A stretch of DNA of 12,506 bases. Source: Cellulomonas sp. (GTDB lineage: Bacteria; Actinomycetota; Actinomycetes; Actinomycetales; Cellulomonadaceae). The translations under genes and the position numbers were made by a program. Numbering within the stretch: position 1 is the first letter of the stretch; each line of letters starts with the position of its first letter. Below, one piece after another: positions 6,914-12,506 of the stretch. Under the pieces are notes generated by a model, which searched no databases, was not told where the DNA came from, and saw only the letters and a list, made by a program, of their open reading frames with translations. The stretch lies in contig JAPSIJ010000037.1 in NCBI GenBank assembly GCA_031178805.1, positions 1-12,506 of the forward strand, given 5' to 3'.

Positions 6914-6941
6914 CTGGTCGATCGACGCGCGGCACGACCAG
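6914..6941 (-). other. hairpin in the bS22 leader region
   Basis: CTGGTCG (6914-6920) and CGACCAG (6935-6941) form a 7-bp stem around a 14-base loop, which itself contains part of the alternative palindrome TCGATCGA. It lies about 50-75 bases before the bS22 start, in the otherwise empty 232-base gap after the helix-turn-helix gene. A leader control element is possible but chance is not excluded at this GC content. Confidence 0.35.
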
Positions 6942-7022
6942 CTCGCCAGGCCGGACGGCTCGTGTGCTCACCAGCCGGCCCAGCCTGCGCGGAACGCCCA
7001 CGCACGGGAAAGTCCGCCCCCC

Positions 7023-7028
7023 ACCTTA
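7023..7028 (-). promoter_or_regulatory. possible -10 box of the bS22 gene
   Basis: TAAGGT on the minus strand matches the actinobacterial TANNNT -10 pattern and is identical to the -10 box proposed for the upstream helix-turn-helix gene. No recognisable -35 element precedes it at a normal distance. If used, it would give a leader of about 150 bases that contains the hairpin at 6914-6941. Confidence 0.3.
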
Positions 7029-7076
7029 CGCGATCCGGCGGGTCGCCCGCGACGCGCCCCGTCACGGGCCCGGCGG

Positions 7077-7096
7077 GGGGCCCGGTGCCGGGCCCC
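7077..7096 (-). terminator. GC-rich hairpin after the helix-turn-helix gene
   Basis: GGGGCCCGG (7077-7085) and CCGGGCCCC (7088-7096) are perfect inverted repeats separated by two bases, two bases beyond the stop codon of the helix-turn-helix gene. Neighbouring GGGCCCGG copies allow alternative pairings. There is no T-run. It probably weakens or ends transcription before bS22. Confidence 0.5.
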
Positions 7097-7098
7097 GG

Positions 7099-7347
7099 TC
7101 AGGACGACAGGCGACCGGCGCGGGGGCCCTCGTCGCCCTCGGCCTCCGGCTCGACGAGGTCGAGCCGCGCGGTCGCGAGGTAGTGGTCCAGCGCGTCCTG
7201 CGGGACGCGGAACGAGCGGCCGACGCGCACCGCGGGCATCTCGCCCGAGTGCAGCAGGCGGTACACGGTCATCTTGGAGACCCGCATGACCTCGGCGACC
7301 TCGGCCACGGTGAGGAACCGCACGCGCCCGGGCTGCTCGCTGGTCAT
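7099..7347 (-). CDS. excisionase-type helix-turn-helix DNA-binding protein (Rv0500A-like)
   Basis: An 82-residue protein with a MerR/excisionase-type winged helix-turn-helix at about residues 11-58. FLTVAEVAEVMRVSKMTVYRLL is the helix-turn-helix, and GEMPAVRVGRSFRVP forms the following turn and wing. A short acidic C-terminal tail follows. This resembles the conserved actinobacterial protein Rv0500A, which sits directly before the bS22 gene in mycobacteria, and the same order is kept here. The ATG at 7347 has only a weak GAAGAG binding site. A good promoter (7425-7453) lies upstream and a hairpin follows the stop. It probably binds DNA as a small regulator, but its targets are unknown to me. 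A phage excisionase is unlikely because there are no phage genes near it and the context is conserved. Confidence 0.88.
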   Translation of the reverse strand: MTSEQPGRVRFLTVAEVAEVMRVSKMTVYRLLHSGEMPAVRVGRSFRVPQDALDHYLATARLDLVEPEAEGDEGPRAGRLSS

Positions 7348-7424
7348 GGCCGCTCTTCTCGCTCGTGCGCGCACGCGGCAGGGCGTGCGCGGGACTGGAC
7401 GTCGGGCACAGGTGCCGCGACGAC

Positions 7425-7453
7425 ACCTTAGGGCCTGGTGAGGCTGCTGTGAA
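7425..7453 (-). promoter_or_regulatory. promoter of the helix-turn-helix gene
   Basis: On the minus strand TTCACA (7453-7448, five of six to TTGACA) is followed after exactly 17 bases by TAAGGT (7430-7425), a TANNNT-type -10 box. The start point would be about 70 bases before the gene's ATG. This is the best-formed promoter in the window. Confidence 0.65.
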
Positions 7454-7501
7454 AGGGGAGACGCCTGGGACCACCCGAGGGGGTGCACCGGCGCCCGCGG
7501 C

Positions 7502-8683
7502 TCAGTCGTGCAGCGGGTCCAGGCCGAGCAGCGGGAAGGCCGCCGACCGGGTGGCGCGCACGGCGCGGTCGACGTCGTCGGCGGGGTCGAAGCCGGCCGA
7601 CCACGGCCGCCACGGGACGTCGCCGCCGTCGGACATGGTGCCGGGCCCGGCGCGGCCGTAGAGCTCCACGACCTGTGCCCGCCACTCCTCCGGCATCCGG
7701 GTGCCCGGGTCCACCGGGCGGTGCGCCGCGATGCCGAGCAGGTGGGTCCACGCCCGCGGCACGACGTCCACGACGGCGTACCCGCCGCCGCCCAGCGCCA
7801 CCCACCGGCCGCCCGCCACCTCGTGCGCCAGGTCGTGCAGCCAGGAGGACGCCAGCCGCTCCGCGTCGACGGACACGTCGAGGTTCGCGATCGGGTCCTC
7901 CACGTGCGCGTCGCAGCCGTGCTGCGTGACGAGCACCTGGGGGCCGAAGGCGCGCACCACCGGCGGCACAACCGCGTCGATGGCCCGCAGCCACGCCGCG
8001 TCGGCCGTGTGCGACGGCAGCGCGAGGTTCACCGCCGTGCCCTCCGCGCCCGGGCCGCCGGTCTCGTGCGGGTACCCGGTGCCGGGGAACAGCGTCGCGC
8101 CGCTCTCGTGCACCGACACCGTGAGCACCCGCGGGTCGTCCCAGAACGCGCGCTGGACGCCGTCGCCGTGGTGCGCGTCGATGTCCACGTACGCGACCCG
8201 CTCGGCCCCCGCGGCCAGCAGCGCGCGGATCGCGACCGCGGCGTCGTTGTAGACGCAGAACCCGGACGCGGCCCCCGGCATCGCGTGGTGCATCCCGCCG
8301 GTGAGGTTCACCGCGTGCTCGGCCCGGCCCTCCCAGACGGCCAGGGCGGCGTCCCTGCTGCCGGCGACGATCCGGGCCGCGGCCTCGTGCATCCGCGGGA
8401 ACACCGGGTCGTCCTCGGTGCCGATGCCCCGCGCGGGGTCGCCGGCGCCCCCGGCGGAGGCCCGGCGCACCGCCGCGACGTAGGCGGCCTCGTGCGCGGT
8501 CTCGATCTGCGCGTCGGTCGCGGGCTCCGCGCCCACCACCTCGACCCCGGGCAGGTCGAGCAGCCCGAGCGACCGCGCGAGGCGCACGGTGAGGTCGAGC
8601 CGGAGCGGCGCCATGGGGTGACCGGGGCCGAAGTCGTACTCGAGCAGCTCGGGGGTCCACACCACGCGTACCCGGCCGGTCAT
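7502..8683 (-). CDS. acuC: AcuC-type histone deacetylase family hydrolase
   Basis: A 393-residue, zinc-dependent deacetylase of the arginase/HDAC fold. Key residues are the histidine pair H132-H133 (GGMHHAMPG), the metal ligands D169 and H171 in DIDAHHGDG, the third ligand D258 in QHGCDAH, and the catalytic tyrosine Y302 in GGGGY. All are present, so it should be active. AcuC in Bacillus removes acetyl groups from acetyl-CoA synthetase and so reactivates it; that substrate is presumed here, not shown. The chosen ATG at 8683 begins MTGRVRVVW, where homology to the family starts. Upstream codons in the frame give only Arg/Pro-rich sequence. There is no Shine-Dalgarno, and a TACCGT -10 box sits six bases before the ATG, suggesting a leaderless mRNA. 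A weak hairpin (7472-7485) follows the stop. It is transcribed divergently from ktrB. Confidence 0.9.
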   Translation of the reverse strand: MTGRVRVVWTPELLEYDFGPGHPMAPLRLDLTVRLARSLGLLDLPGVEVVGAEPATDAQIETAHEAAYVAAVRRASAGGAGDPARGIGTEDDPVFPRMHEAAARIVAGSRDAALAVWEGRAEHAVNLTGGMHHAMPGAASGFCVYNDAAVAIRALLAAGAERVAYVDIDAHHGDGVQRAFWDDPRVLTVSVHESGATLFPGTGYPHETGGPGAEGTAVNLALPSHTADAAWLRAIDAVVPPVVRAFGPQVLVTQHGCDAHVEDPIANLDVSVDAERLASSWLHDLAHEVAGGRWVALGGGGYAVVDVVPRAWTHLLGIAAHRPVDPGTRMPEEWRAQVVELYGRAGPGTMSDGGDVPWRPWSAGFDPADDVDRAVRATRSAAFPLLGLDPLHD

Positions 8684-8689
8684 GCCCAC

Positions 8690-8695
8690 ACGGTA
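8690..8695 (-). promoter_or_regulatory. -10 box of a probable leaderless acuC promoter
   Basis: TACCGT (minus strand) fits the TANNNT consensus and ends six bases before the acuC ATG, so transcription would begin at or beside the first codon. A GTGACC element (8716-8711) 15 bases upstream is a possible but closely spaced -35. The absence of any ribosome binding site in front of the ATG agrees with leaderless translation, which is common in actinobacteria. Confidence 0.45.
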
Positions 8696-8740
8696 GCCGC
8701 TGACCGGCCGGGTCACCGACGGCGTGCCAGAGTGGTGCCC

Positions 8741-8764
8741 CGCACGCGGCGGCCGCCGCGTGCG
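8741..8764. promoter_or_regulatory. 24-bp perfect palindrome upstream of ktrB
   Basis: CGCACGCGGCGG (8741-8752) is followed without a spacer by its exact reverse complement (8753-8764). It ends 41 bases before the ktrB start and 57 bases from the acuC start, in the 122-base gap between the divergent genes. No other inverted repeat lies in the gap. A dimeric regulator site is the most likely role; as RNA it would need to open a small loop. Confidence 0.55.
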
Positions 8765-8805
8765 CAGGCGTGCGACCGCACGGGACACAGGACGCAGGAG
8801 GGTGC

Positions 8806-10182
8806 ATGGCACGCGGCATCGCCGGCACCTTCTGGTCGGGGCGCGAGCTCGTCGACCGGCTGGCGCGGCAGTCCCCCGCCCGGCTCGCCCTCGGCGTGTT
8901 CGCCGCGGTGATCGCGCTGTTCACCGCGCTGCTCTCGTCCCGGTGGGCGACCGCGTCGGGCGAGCACGCCCCGTTCGTCGACGCGCTGTTCACCGCGACC
9001 TCCGCCGTCTGCGTCACCGGCCTGGTCACCGTGCCCACCGGCACCTACTGGTCGACGGCCGGCCAGGCGACGATCCTCGTCGCGATCAAGATCGGCGGGC
9101 TGGGCGTGATGACGCTCGCGTCGATCCTGGGGCTGGCCGTCTCCCGGCGGATCGGGCTCACCCAACGGCTGCTCGTGAGCTCGGAGACGAAGGAGACCCG
9201 GCTCGGCGAGGTCGGGTCCCTGGTCCGCACGGTCATCATCACGTCCACCGCGCTCGAGGTGGCTATCGCCCTGATCCTGGTGCCGCGGCTGCGGATCGTC
9301 GGCGACTCGTGGGGCGAGGCCGTCTGGCACGGCGTCTTCTACGCGATCTCCGCGTTCAACAACGCCGGGTTCATCCCCACCGAGCACGGGCTCGAGCCGT
9401 TCGCCTCCGACTGGTGGATGCTGCTGCCCATCATCATCGGTGTGTTCATCGGCTCGCTCGGCTTCCCGGTGATCCTCAACATCGCCCGCACCTGGCGCCG
9501 CCCTCGGCGGTGGAGCCTGCACTCCAAGCTGACGCTGACCACCAGCGCGGCCCTCGTCGCGTTCGGCGCCGTGGTGGTCGCCGCGTTCGAGTGGACCAAC
9601 CCCCGCACCCTCGGCGGCCTGGACTGGAACGAGACGCTGCTCGCCGCACTGTTCGCCGGCGTCATGCCCCGCTCCGGCGGGTTCTCCACGGTCGACGTCG
9701 GTGACATGCACGAGGGCACCTGGCTGCTGCAGGACGCGCTGATGTTCGTCGGCGGCGGCTCCGCGTCCACCGCGGGCGGCATCAAGGTGACGACGCTCGC
9801 CGTGATGCTGCTGGCCATCGTGGCGGAGGCCCGCGGCGACCGCGACGTCGAGGCGTACGGCCGGCGGATCCCGCGCGAGGCCCTGCAGGTCGCCATCGCC
9901 GTGTCGCTCGTCAGCGCTAGCGTCGTCCTGGTGGCCAGCCTGTTGCTGCTCGGCATCACCGGGGAGACGCTGGACGTGGTGCTGTTCGAGGTGATCTCCG
10001 CCTTCGCCACGGTCGGGCTGTCCACCGGGCTCACGCCCGAGCTGCCCGACGCGGGCAAGTACGTGCTCACCGTGCTCATGTTCATCGGCCGGACCGGCAC
10101 GATGACGCTCGCCGCCGCCCTGGCGCTGCGCAGCCGTCGTCGCGTCATCCGGCTCCCCGAGGAGAGGCCGATCATTGGATGA
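8806..10182 (+). CDS. ktrB: potassium uptake channel subunit KtrB (TrkH family)
   Basis: A 458-residue membrane protein of the TrkH/KtrB superfamily, which forms the potassium-conducting pore. All four pore-loop repeats are visible with their filter glycines: SAVCVTGLV (G72), SAFNNAGFIP (G188), MPRSGGFST (G291-G292) and ISAFATVGLSTG (G404). The conserved GGGSASTAGGIK segment (316-327), the intramembrane gating loop, is intact. The length fits KtrB rather than the longer TrkH. The ATG at 8806 follows AGGAGGG by four to five bases; a GTG-free upstream extension in the frame (to 8770) looks non-coding. The gene overlaps ktrA by 8 bases. Regulation may involve the palindrome at 8741-8764. The four-loop pattern makes the call secure; whether sodium is needed for activity cannot be told. 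Confidence 0.95.
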   Translation: MARGIAGTFWSGRELVDRLARQSPARLALGVFAAVIALFTALLSSRWATASGEHAPFVDALFTATSAVCVTGLVTVPTGTYWSTAGQATILVAIKIGGLGVMTLASILGLAVSRRIGLTQRLLVSSETKETRLGEVGSLVRTVIITSTALEVAIALILVPRLRIVGDSWGEAVWHGVFYAISAFNNAGFIPTEHGLEPFASDWWMLLPIIIGVFIGSLGFPVILNIARTWRRPRRWSLHSKLTLTTSAALVAFGAVVVAAFEWTNPRTLGGLDWNETLLAALFAGVMPRSGGFSTVDVGDMHEGTWLLQDALMFVGGGSASTAGGIKVTTLAVMLLAIVAEARGDRDVEAYGRRIPREALQVAIAVSLVSASVVLVASLLLLGITGETLDVVLFEVISAFATVGLSTGLTPELPDAGKYVLTVLMFIGRTGTMTLAAALALRSRRRVIRLPEERPIIG

Positions 10183-10939
10183 CCTGACCAGGACCGCCGC
10201 CGGCCCGTCCCCGTTCGGCGAGGGCCAGGGCCGCGAGCCCCGGGACGGCGGCGGCCGGCGCGACGGCGGCCGCGGCGCCAAGACGCCCAAGCGCGAGGCC
10301 GGCGTGCTCGTGATCGGGCTGGGCCGGTTCGGCTCCGCGATCGCGGCCACCCTCGACCGGCTGGGTCAGGACGTGCTCGGCGTCGAGCGCGACCCCGACC
10401 TGGTCGCCCAGTGGACCGGGCGGATCCCGCTCGTCGAGGCGGACGCCGCCAACCCGGAGGCCCTCGAGCAGCTCGGCGCGCGGGAGTTCTCCGTGGCCGT
10501 CGTCGGCGTCGGCTCCTACCTCGAGGCCTCCGTGCTGATCACCGGCAACCTCGTCGACCTGGGGACCCCGCAGATCTGGGCCAAGGCGATCAGCAACGAG
10601 CACGCCCGCATCCTGCAGCGGATCGGTGCGCACCACGTCGTGCTGCCCGAGGCCGACGCCGGCTCCCGGGTCGCGCACCTCGTCTCGGGCAAGATGCTCG
10701 ACTACATCGAGGTCGAGGACGGCTTCACGATCGTCAAGATGCGCCCGCCGCGCGAGACGCAGGGGTTCACCGTCGGCCAGTCCCGCATCCGGGAGCGGTA
10801 CGGCGTCACCGTGATCGGCGTGAAGAGCCCGGGCATCGACTTCGTCTACGCGACCCCGGACACCCGGATCGCCGCGAACGACCTGCTGGTCGTCTCCGGG
10901 CACGCCGACCTGCTCGAGCGGTTCGCCGCACGACCGTGA
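10175..10939 (+). CDS. ktrA: potassium uptake regulatory subunit KtrA (RCK domain)
   Basis: A 254-residue cytoplasmic protein that gates the KtrB pore. After a poorly conserved 43-residue stretch rich in Gly, Arg and Asp comes a TrkA-N/RCK domain with the nucleotide loop VIGLGRFGSA (46-55). An acidic strand end (GVERD, about residue 70) binds the ribose. A C-terminal TrkA-C/RCK-C domain follows from about residue 165. KtrA normally begins near the Rossmann strand, so the N-terminal extension is unusual. The chosen TTG start at 10175 has AGGAGAGG upstream with a seven-base spacing and overlaps ktrB by 8 bases. A GTG at residue 44, with a weaker GAGG site, is an alternative that would lack the extension. 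Its stop overlaps the ROK gene start by 4 bp, so all three are coupled. Confidence 0.93.
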   Translation: MDDLTRTAAGPSPFGEGQGREPRDGGGRRDGGRGAKTPKREAGVLVIGLGRFGSAIAATLDRLGQDVLGVERDPDLVAQWTGRIPLVEADAANPEALEQLGAREFSVAVVGVGSYLEASVLITGNLVDLGTPQIWAKAISNEHARILQRIGAHHVVLPEADAGSRVAHLVSGKMLDYIEVEDGFTIVKMRPPRETQGFTVGQSRIRERYGVTVIGVKSPGIDFVYATPDTRIAANDLLVVSGHADLLERFAARP

Positions 10940-12120
10940 CCGGCATCCCCGTCGGCCGCGTGCACCGCCCCGACACCGCCCCCCGCCCCCGGGACAGCCG
11001 CGGGCTGCTGCTCGCCGCGCTGCGCCGCGAGGACGACCGCACGCAGGTGGAGCTCTGCCGCGACACCGGCCTCGCCCCCGCGACCGTGTCCGCCGCCGTC
11101 GCGGCGCTCGTCGCGGAGGGCCTGGTCCGGGTGTCCGCCACCACCCGCTCCGGCCGGCGGGCCACCCGGGTGTCGCTCGCGCCGGGCGGCGCCCTGGCCG
11201 GCGTGCACTGCTACCTCGACGAGGTGCGGGTCGTGCTGGACACCGGTGACGGCGCCCTCGTCGAGCGCACCGTCCCGCTGCCCGGCGGGCACCGCGCCGA
11301 GCACGCCGTCGCCGAGGCCCGCGCGCTGCTGGACCGGGTGCTGCGGGACACCGGCACCGACCCCGGCTCGGTGGCCGCGGTGGGCGTCGGCGTCCCCGCG
11401 CCGGTCGAGGTGCGCACCGGGCGGGTCGCCGGCGCCGGCGTCCGGGACGGCTGGGGCGACATGGTGGCCGAGCCCGCCCTGCTCGCCCCCGCGCCGGACG
11501 TGCCCGTGCTGTTCGACAACGACGGCAACCTCGGCGCCCTCGCGGAGGCGCGGGTGGGCGCGGGCCGGGGCCGCCGGACCGTGGTGCACGTCGCGCTCGG
11601 CGCGGGCGTCTCCGGCGGGATCGTGGTCGGCGGCGACGTGGTGCACGGCCGCACCGGCACCGCCGGCGAGCTCGGCCACCTCACCATCGACCCCGACGGC
11701 CCCGTCTGCTCCTGCGGCAACCGCGGCTGCCTCCAGGTGTACGCCGGCGCGGGCGCCGTGCTCGACCTGCTGGCCGCCAGCCACGGGCCGCTCACGGTGC
11801 CGGAGCTGCTCGCCCGCGCGGCCGAGAGCGACCCCGGCTGCCGGCGGGTGCTGTCCGACGTGGGCCGGCACCTCGGGACGGCCCTGGCGTCGGTGTGCAC
11901 CGTGCTCGACCCCGACGTCCTCGTCGTCGGCGGCGCGCTCTCCGCCGCGGGCGACCTGCTGCTCGGCCCGCTGCGCGAGGTGCTCGCGGAGCGCACCGCC
12001 GTGACCTCCGGCGACGCGGTCGACGTCGTCGCCGGCCGGCTCGGCGCCGCCGCCCCCGCCCGCGGCGCCCTGCTGCTCGCGCGCGACGCCGGCCTGGCGC
12101 GGGCGGCCGTCGCCGGCTGA
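10936..12120 (+). CDS. ROK-family transcriptional regulator
   Basis: A 394-residue protein with an N-terminal winged helix-turn-helix (about residues 35-66, TQVELCRDTGLAPATVSAAVAALVAEGL) and a C-terminal ROK domain. The ROK part keeps the catalytic-type aspartate D196 (in FDNDGN), E245 and H248 of GELGH, and the zinc cysteines C258, C260 and C265. Two features argue against kinase activity: the phosphate-binding DxGxT motif expected at about residue 94 is absent (GVHCYLDEVRVVL), and the substrate-binding glutamate after CxCGxxGC is glutamine (Q267). A repressor that senses a sugar, of the NagC/Mlc/XylR kind, is therefore likely. The GTG start overlaps the ktrA stop (GTGA). A sugar-type regulator coupled to a potassium system is unexpected. 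The ligand and targets are unknown. Confidence 0.88.
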   Translation: MTGIPVGRVHRPDTAPRPRDSRGLLLAALRREDDRTQVELCRDTGLAPATVSAAVAALVAEGLVRVSATTRSGRRATRVSLAPGGALAGVHCYLDEVRVVLDTGDGALVERTVPLPGGHRAEHAVAEARALLDRVLRDTGTDPGSVAAVGVGVPAPVEVRTGRVAGAGVRDGWGDMVAEPALLAPAPDVPVLFDNDGNLGALAEARVGAGRGRRTVVHVALGAGVSGGIVVGGDVVHGRTGTAGELGHLTIDPDGPVCSCGNRGCLQVYAGAGAVLDLLAASHGPLTVPELLARAAESDPGCRRVLSDVGRHLGTALASVCTVLDPDVLVVGGALSAAGDLLLGPLREVLAERTAVTSGDAVDVVAGRLGAAAPARGALLLARDAGLARAAVAG

Positions 12121-12168
12121 ACGCCCGCTGTGCGTCTGCGCCGCGGGGCGTGATCTGGCTCCCACGGG

Positions 12169-12196
12169 CTCATGCCCGGCCGCAGGATGCCGATGA
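12169..12196 (+). promoter_or_regulatory. candidate sigma28/WhiG-type promoter of the GAF gene
   Basis: GCCGATGA (12189-12196) matches seven of eight positions of the GCCGATAA -10 element of the FliA/WhiG sigma family. A CTCA (12169-12172) lies 16 bases upstream where the TAAA-type -35 is expected. The start would be near 12203, leaving about 50 bases before the GAF gene ATG. The -35 match is partial, so this is a moderate call. Confidence 0.4.
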
Positions 12197-12252
12197 GTCC
12201 GGGTGAGGCACCATCCCGCGGCGGGGTGGTCACGACCGGAGGGAGGCGACGC

Positions 12253-12506
12253 ATGCGGACCACCGTCCCCGCGCCGGCCCCGGCCGGTCCGGCGGCGCCC
12301 GGCGCCCTCGTGTCCGCCCCGCGGGCCGCCGACGCCGCGGAGCCCGACGGCGTCGCCCGGCGCCTCGCCGCCCTCGAGCGGCAGGGCACCCTGGTGCCCA
12401 GCCCGGAGCCGCGGTTCGACCGCGTCGTCCGCCTCGCCACCCAGCTGTTCGACGTGCCCACGGCCACGGTGTCGCTCGTCGGCGCCGGCGAGCCCGCGCA
12501 CCGGCC
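12253..12506 (+). CDS. GAF-domain protein, N-terminal part (cut by window end)
   Basis: The ATG at 12253 follows a GGAGGGAGG purine run with a suitable spacing and opens a frame with no stop to the window end (84 complete codons). A 40-residue Ala/Pro-rich leader precedes RLAALERQGTLVPSPEPRFDRVVRLATQLFDVPTATVSLV. The last part has the pattern of the start of a GAF domain as found in sensor proteins and diguanylate cyclases, where a ligand or redox/light signal is bound. The output domain lies outside the window. A candidate sigma28-type promoter upstream would fit a link to motility or c-di-GMP signalling, but that is inference. The reading frame is well supported by codon use and binding site. 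Confidence 0.72.
   Translation, partial: MRTTVPAPAPAGPAAPGALVSAPRAADAAEPDGVARRLAALERQGTLVPSPEPRFDRVVRLATQLFDVPTATVSLVGAGEPAHR

Noticed and set aside
7099..7347. Small helix-turn-helix protein as phage excisionase or sign of an integrated element
   Set aside because: No integrase, attachment repeats or phage genes are nearby, and the order with bS22 is conserved in mycobacteria.
8684..8805. c-di-AMP (ydaO) riboswitch before ktrB
   Set aside because: The gap is only 122 bases and shows none of the conserved ydaO core; the one clear structure is the palindrome.
8770..8805. Upstream ATG as the ktrB start, adding 12 residues
   Set aside because: The added residues are not membrane-protein-like, and the ATG at 8806 has AGGAGGG immediately upstream.
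8713..10350. Minus-strand open frame of 545 codons antisense to ktrB
   Set aside because: The translation is low-complexity Gly/Arg/His/Asp sequence. The plus strand encodes an unambiguous KtrB with all four pore loops.
10936..12120. ROK protein as glucokinase
   Set aside because: It has an N-terminal DNA-binding domain, lacks the DxGxT phosphate motif and has Gln in place of the substrate-binding Glu.
12121..12151. Hairpin after the ROK gene as terminator
   Set aside because: The arms (ACGCCCGC and GCGGGGCGT) need a bulge and enclose a loop of about 14 bases; too weak to call.
10846..12501. Long minus-strand open frames antisense to the ROK gene and GAF gene
   Set aside because: They are low-complexity, lack domains, and mirror genes with clear motifs and codon use.

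Overview
The window is very G+C-rich and looks like ordinary chromosome of a high-GC actinobacterium. The support is extreme third-position GC, frequent GTG starts, TANNNT-type -10 boxes, a 32-residue actinobacterial ribosomal protein (bS22), a sugar ABC importer with no ATPase gene of its own, and a Ktr-type potassium system. A Cellulomonas-like member of the Micrococcales is my best guess, from general resemblance only. I see no IS element, phage gene, tRNA, rRNA or CRISPR array. Layout: (1) 1-120 is the tail of a plus-strand membrane protein, convergent with the next block; a hairpin of about 30 bp lies between them. (2) 252-1999, minus: a luciferase-like flavin monooxygenase and an NAD(P)-binding F420_oxidored-family protein, joined by a 4-bp overlap. 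A palindrome covers the likely -35 box in front of the pair. (3) 2083-6528, minus: a sugar-uptake block reading substrate-binding lipoprotein, two permeases, then a LacI-family regulator. A good promoter and a LacI-style candidate operator precede the lipoprotein gene. (4) 6768-7347, minus: the bS22 gene preceded by a small excisionase-type helix-turn-helix gene, an arrangement matching Rv0500B/Rv0500A of Mycobacterium tuberculosis. (5) 7502-8683, minus: an AcuC-type deacetylase, possibly leaderless. (6) 8806-12120, plus: ktrB, ktrA and a ROK-family regulator, each overlapping the next by a few bases, divergent from acuC across a spacer that carries a 24-bp perfect palindrome. (7) 12253 to the end, plus: the start of a GAF-domain protein behind a candidate sigma28/WhiG-type promoter. 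How the genes work together: the binding protein and two permeases should import a sugar or oligosaccharide using a shared ATPase encoded elsewhere (MsiK-type), under the LacI regulator. A 12-bp core with a central CG occurs both at the importer promoter and at the flavin monooxygenase promoter, with 9 of 12 positions alike, so the same regulator could bind both. KtrB and KtrA form a potassium channel and its nucleotide-binding gate. The ROK protein translated with them lacks kinase motifs and is probably a repressor. I did not find a clear new multi-gene system. The most notable items are the long convergent-gene hairpin, the ktrB-ktrA-ROK coupling, the two palindromes and the paired LacI-like sites.
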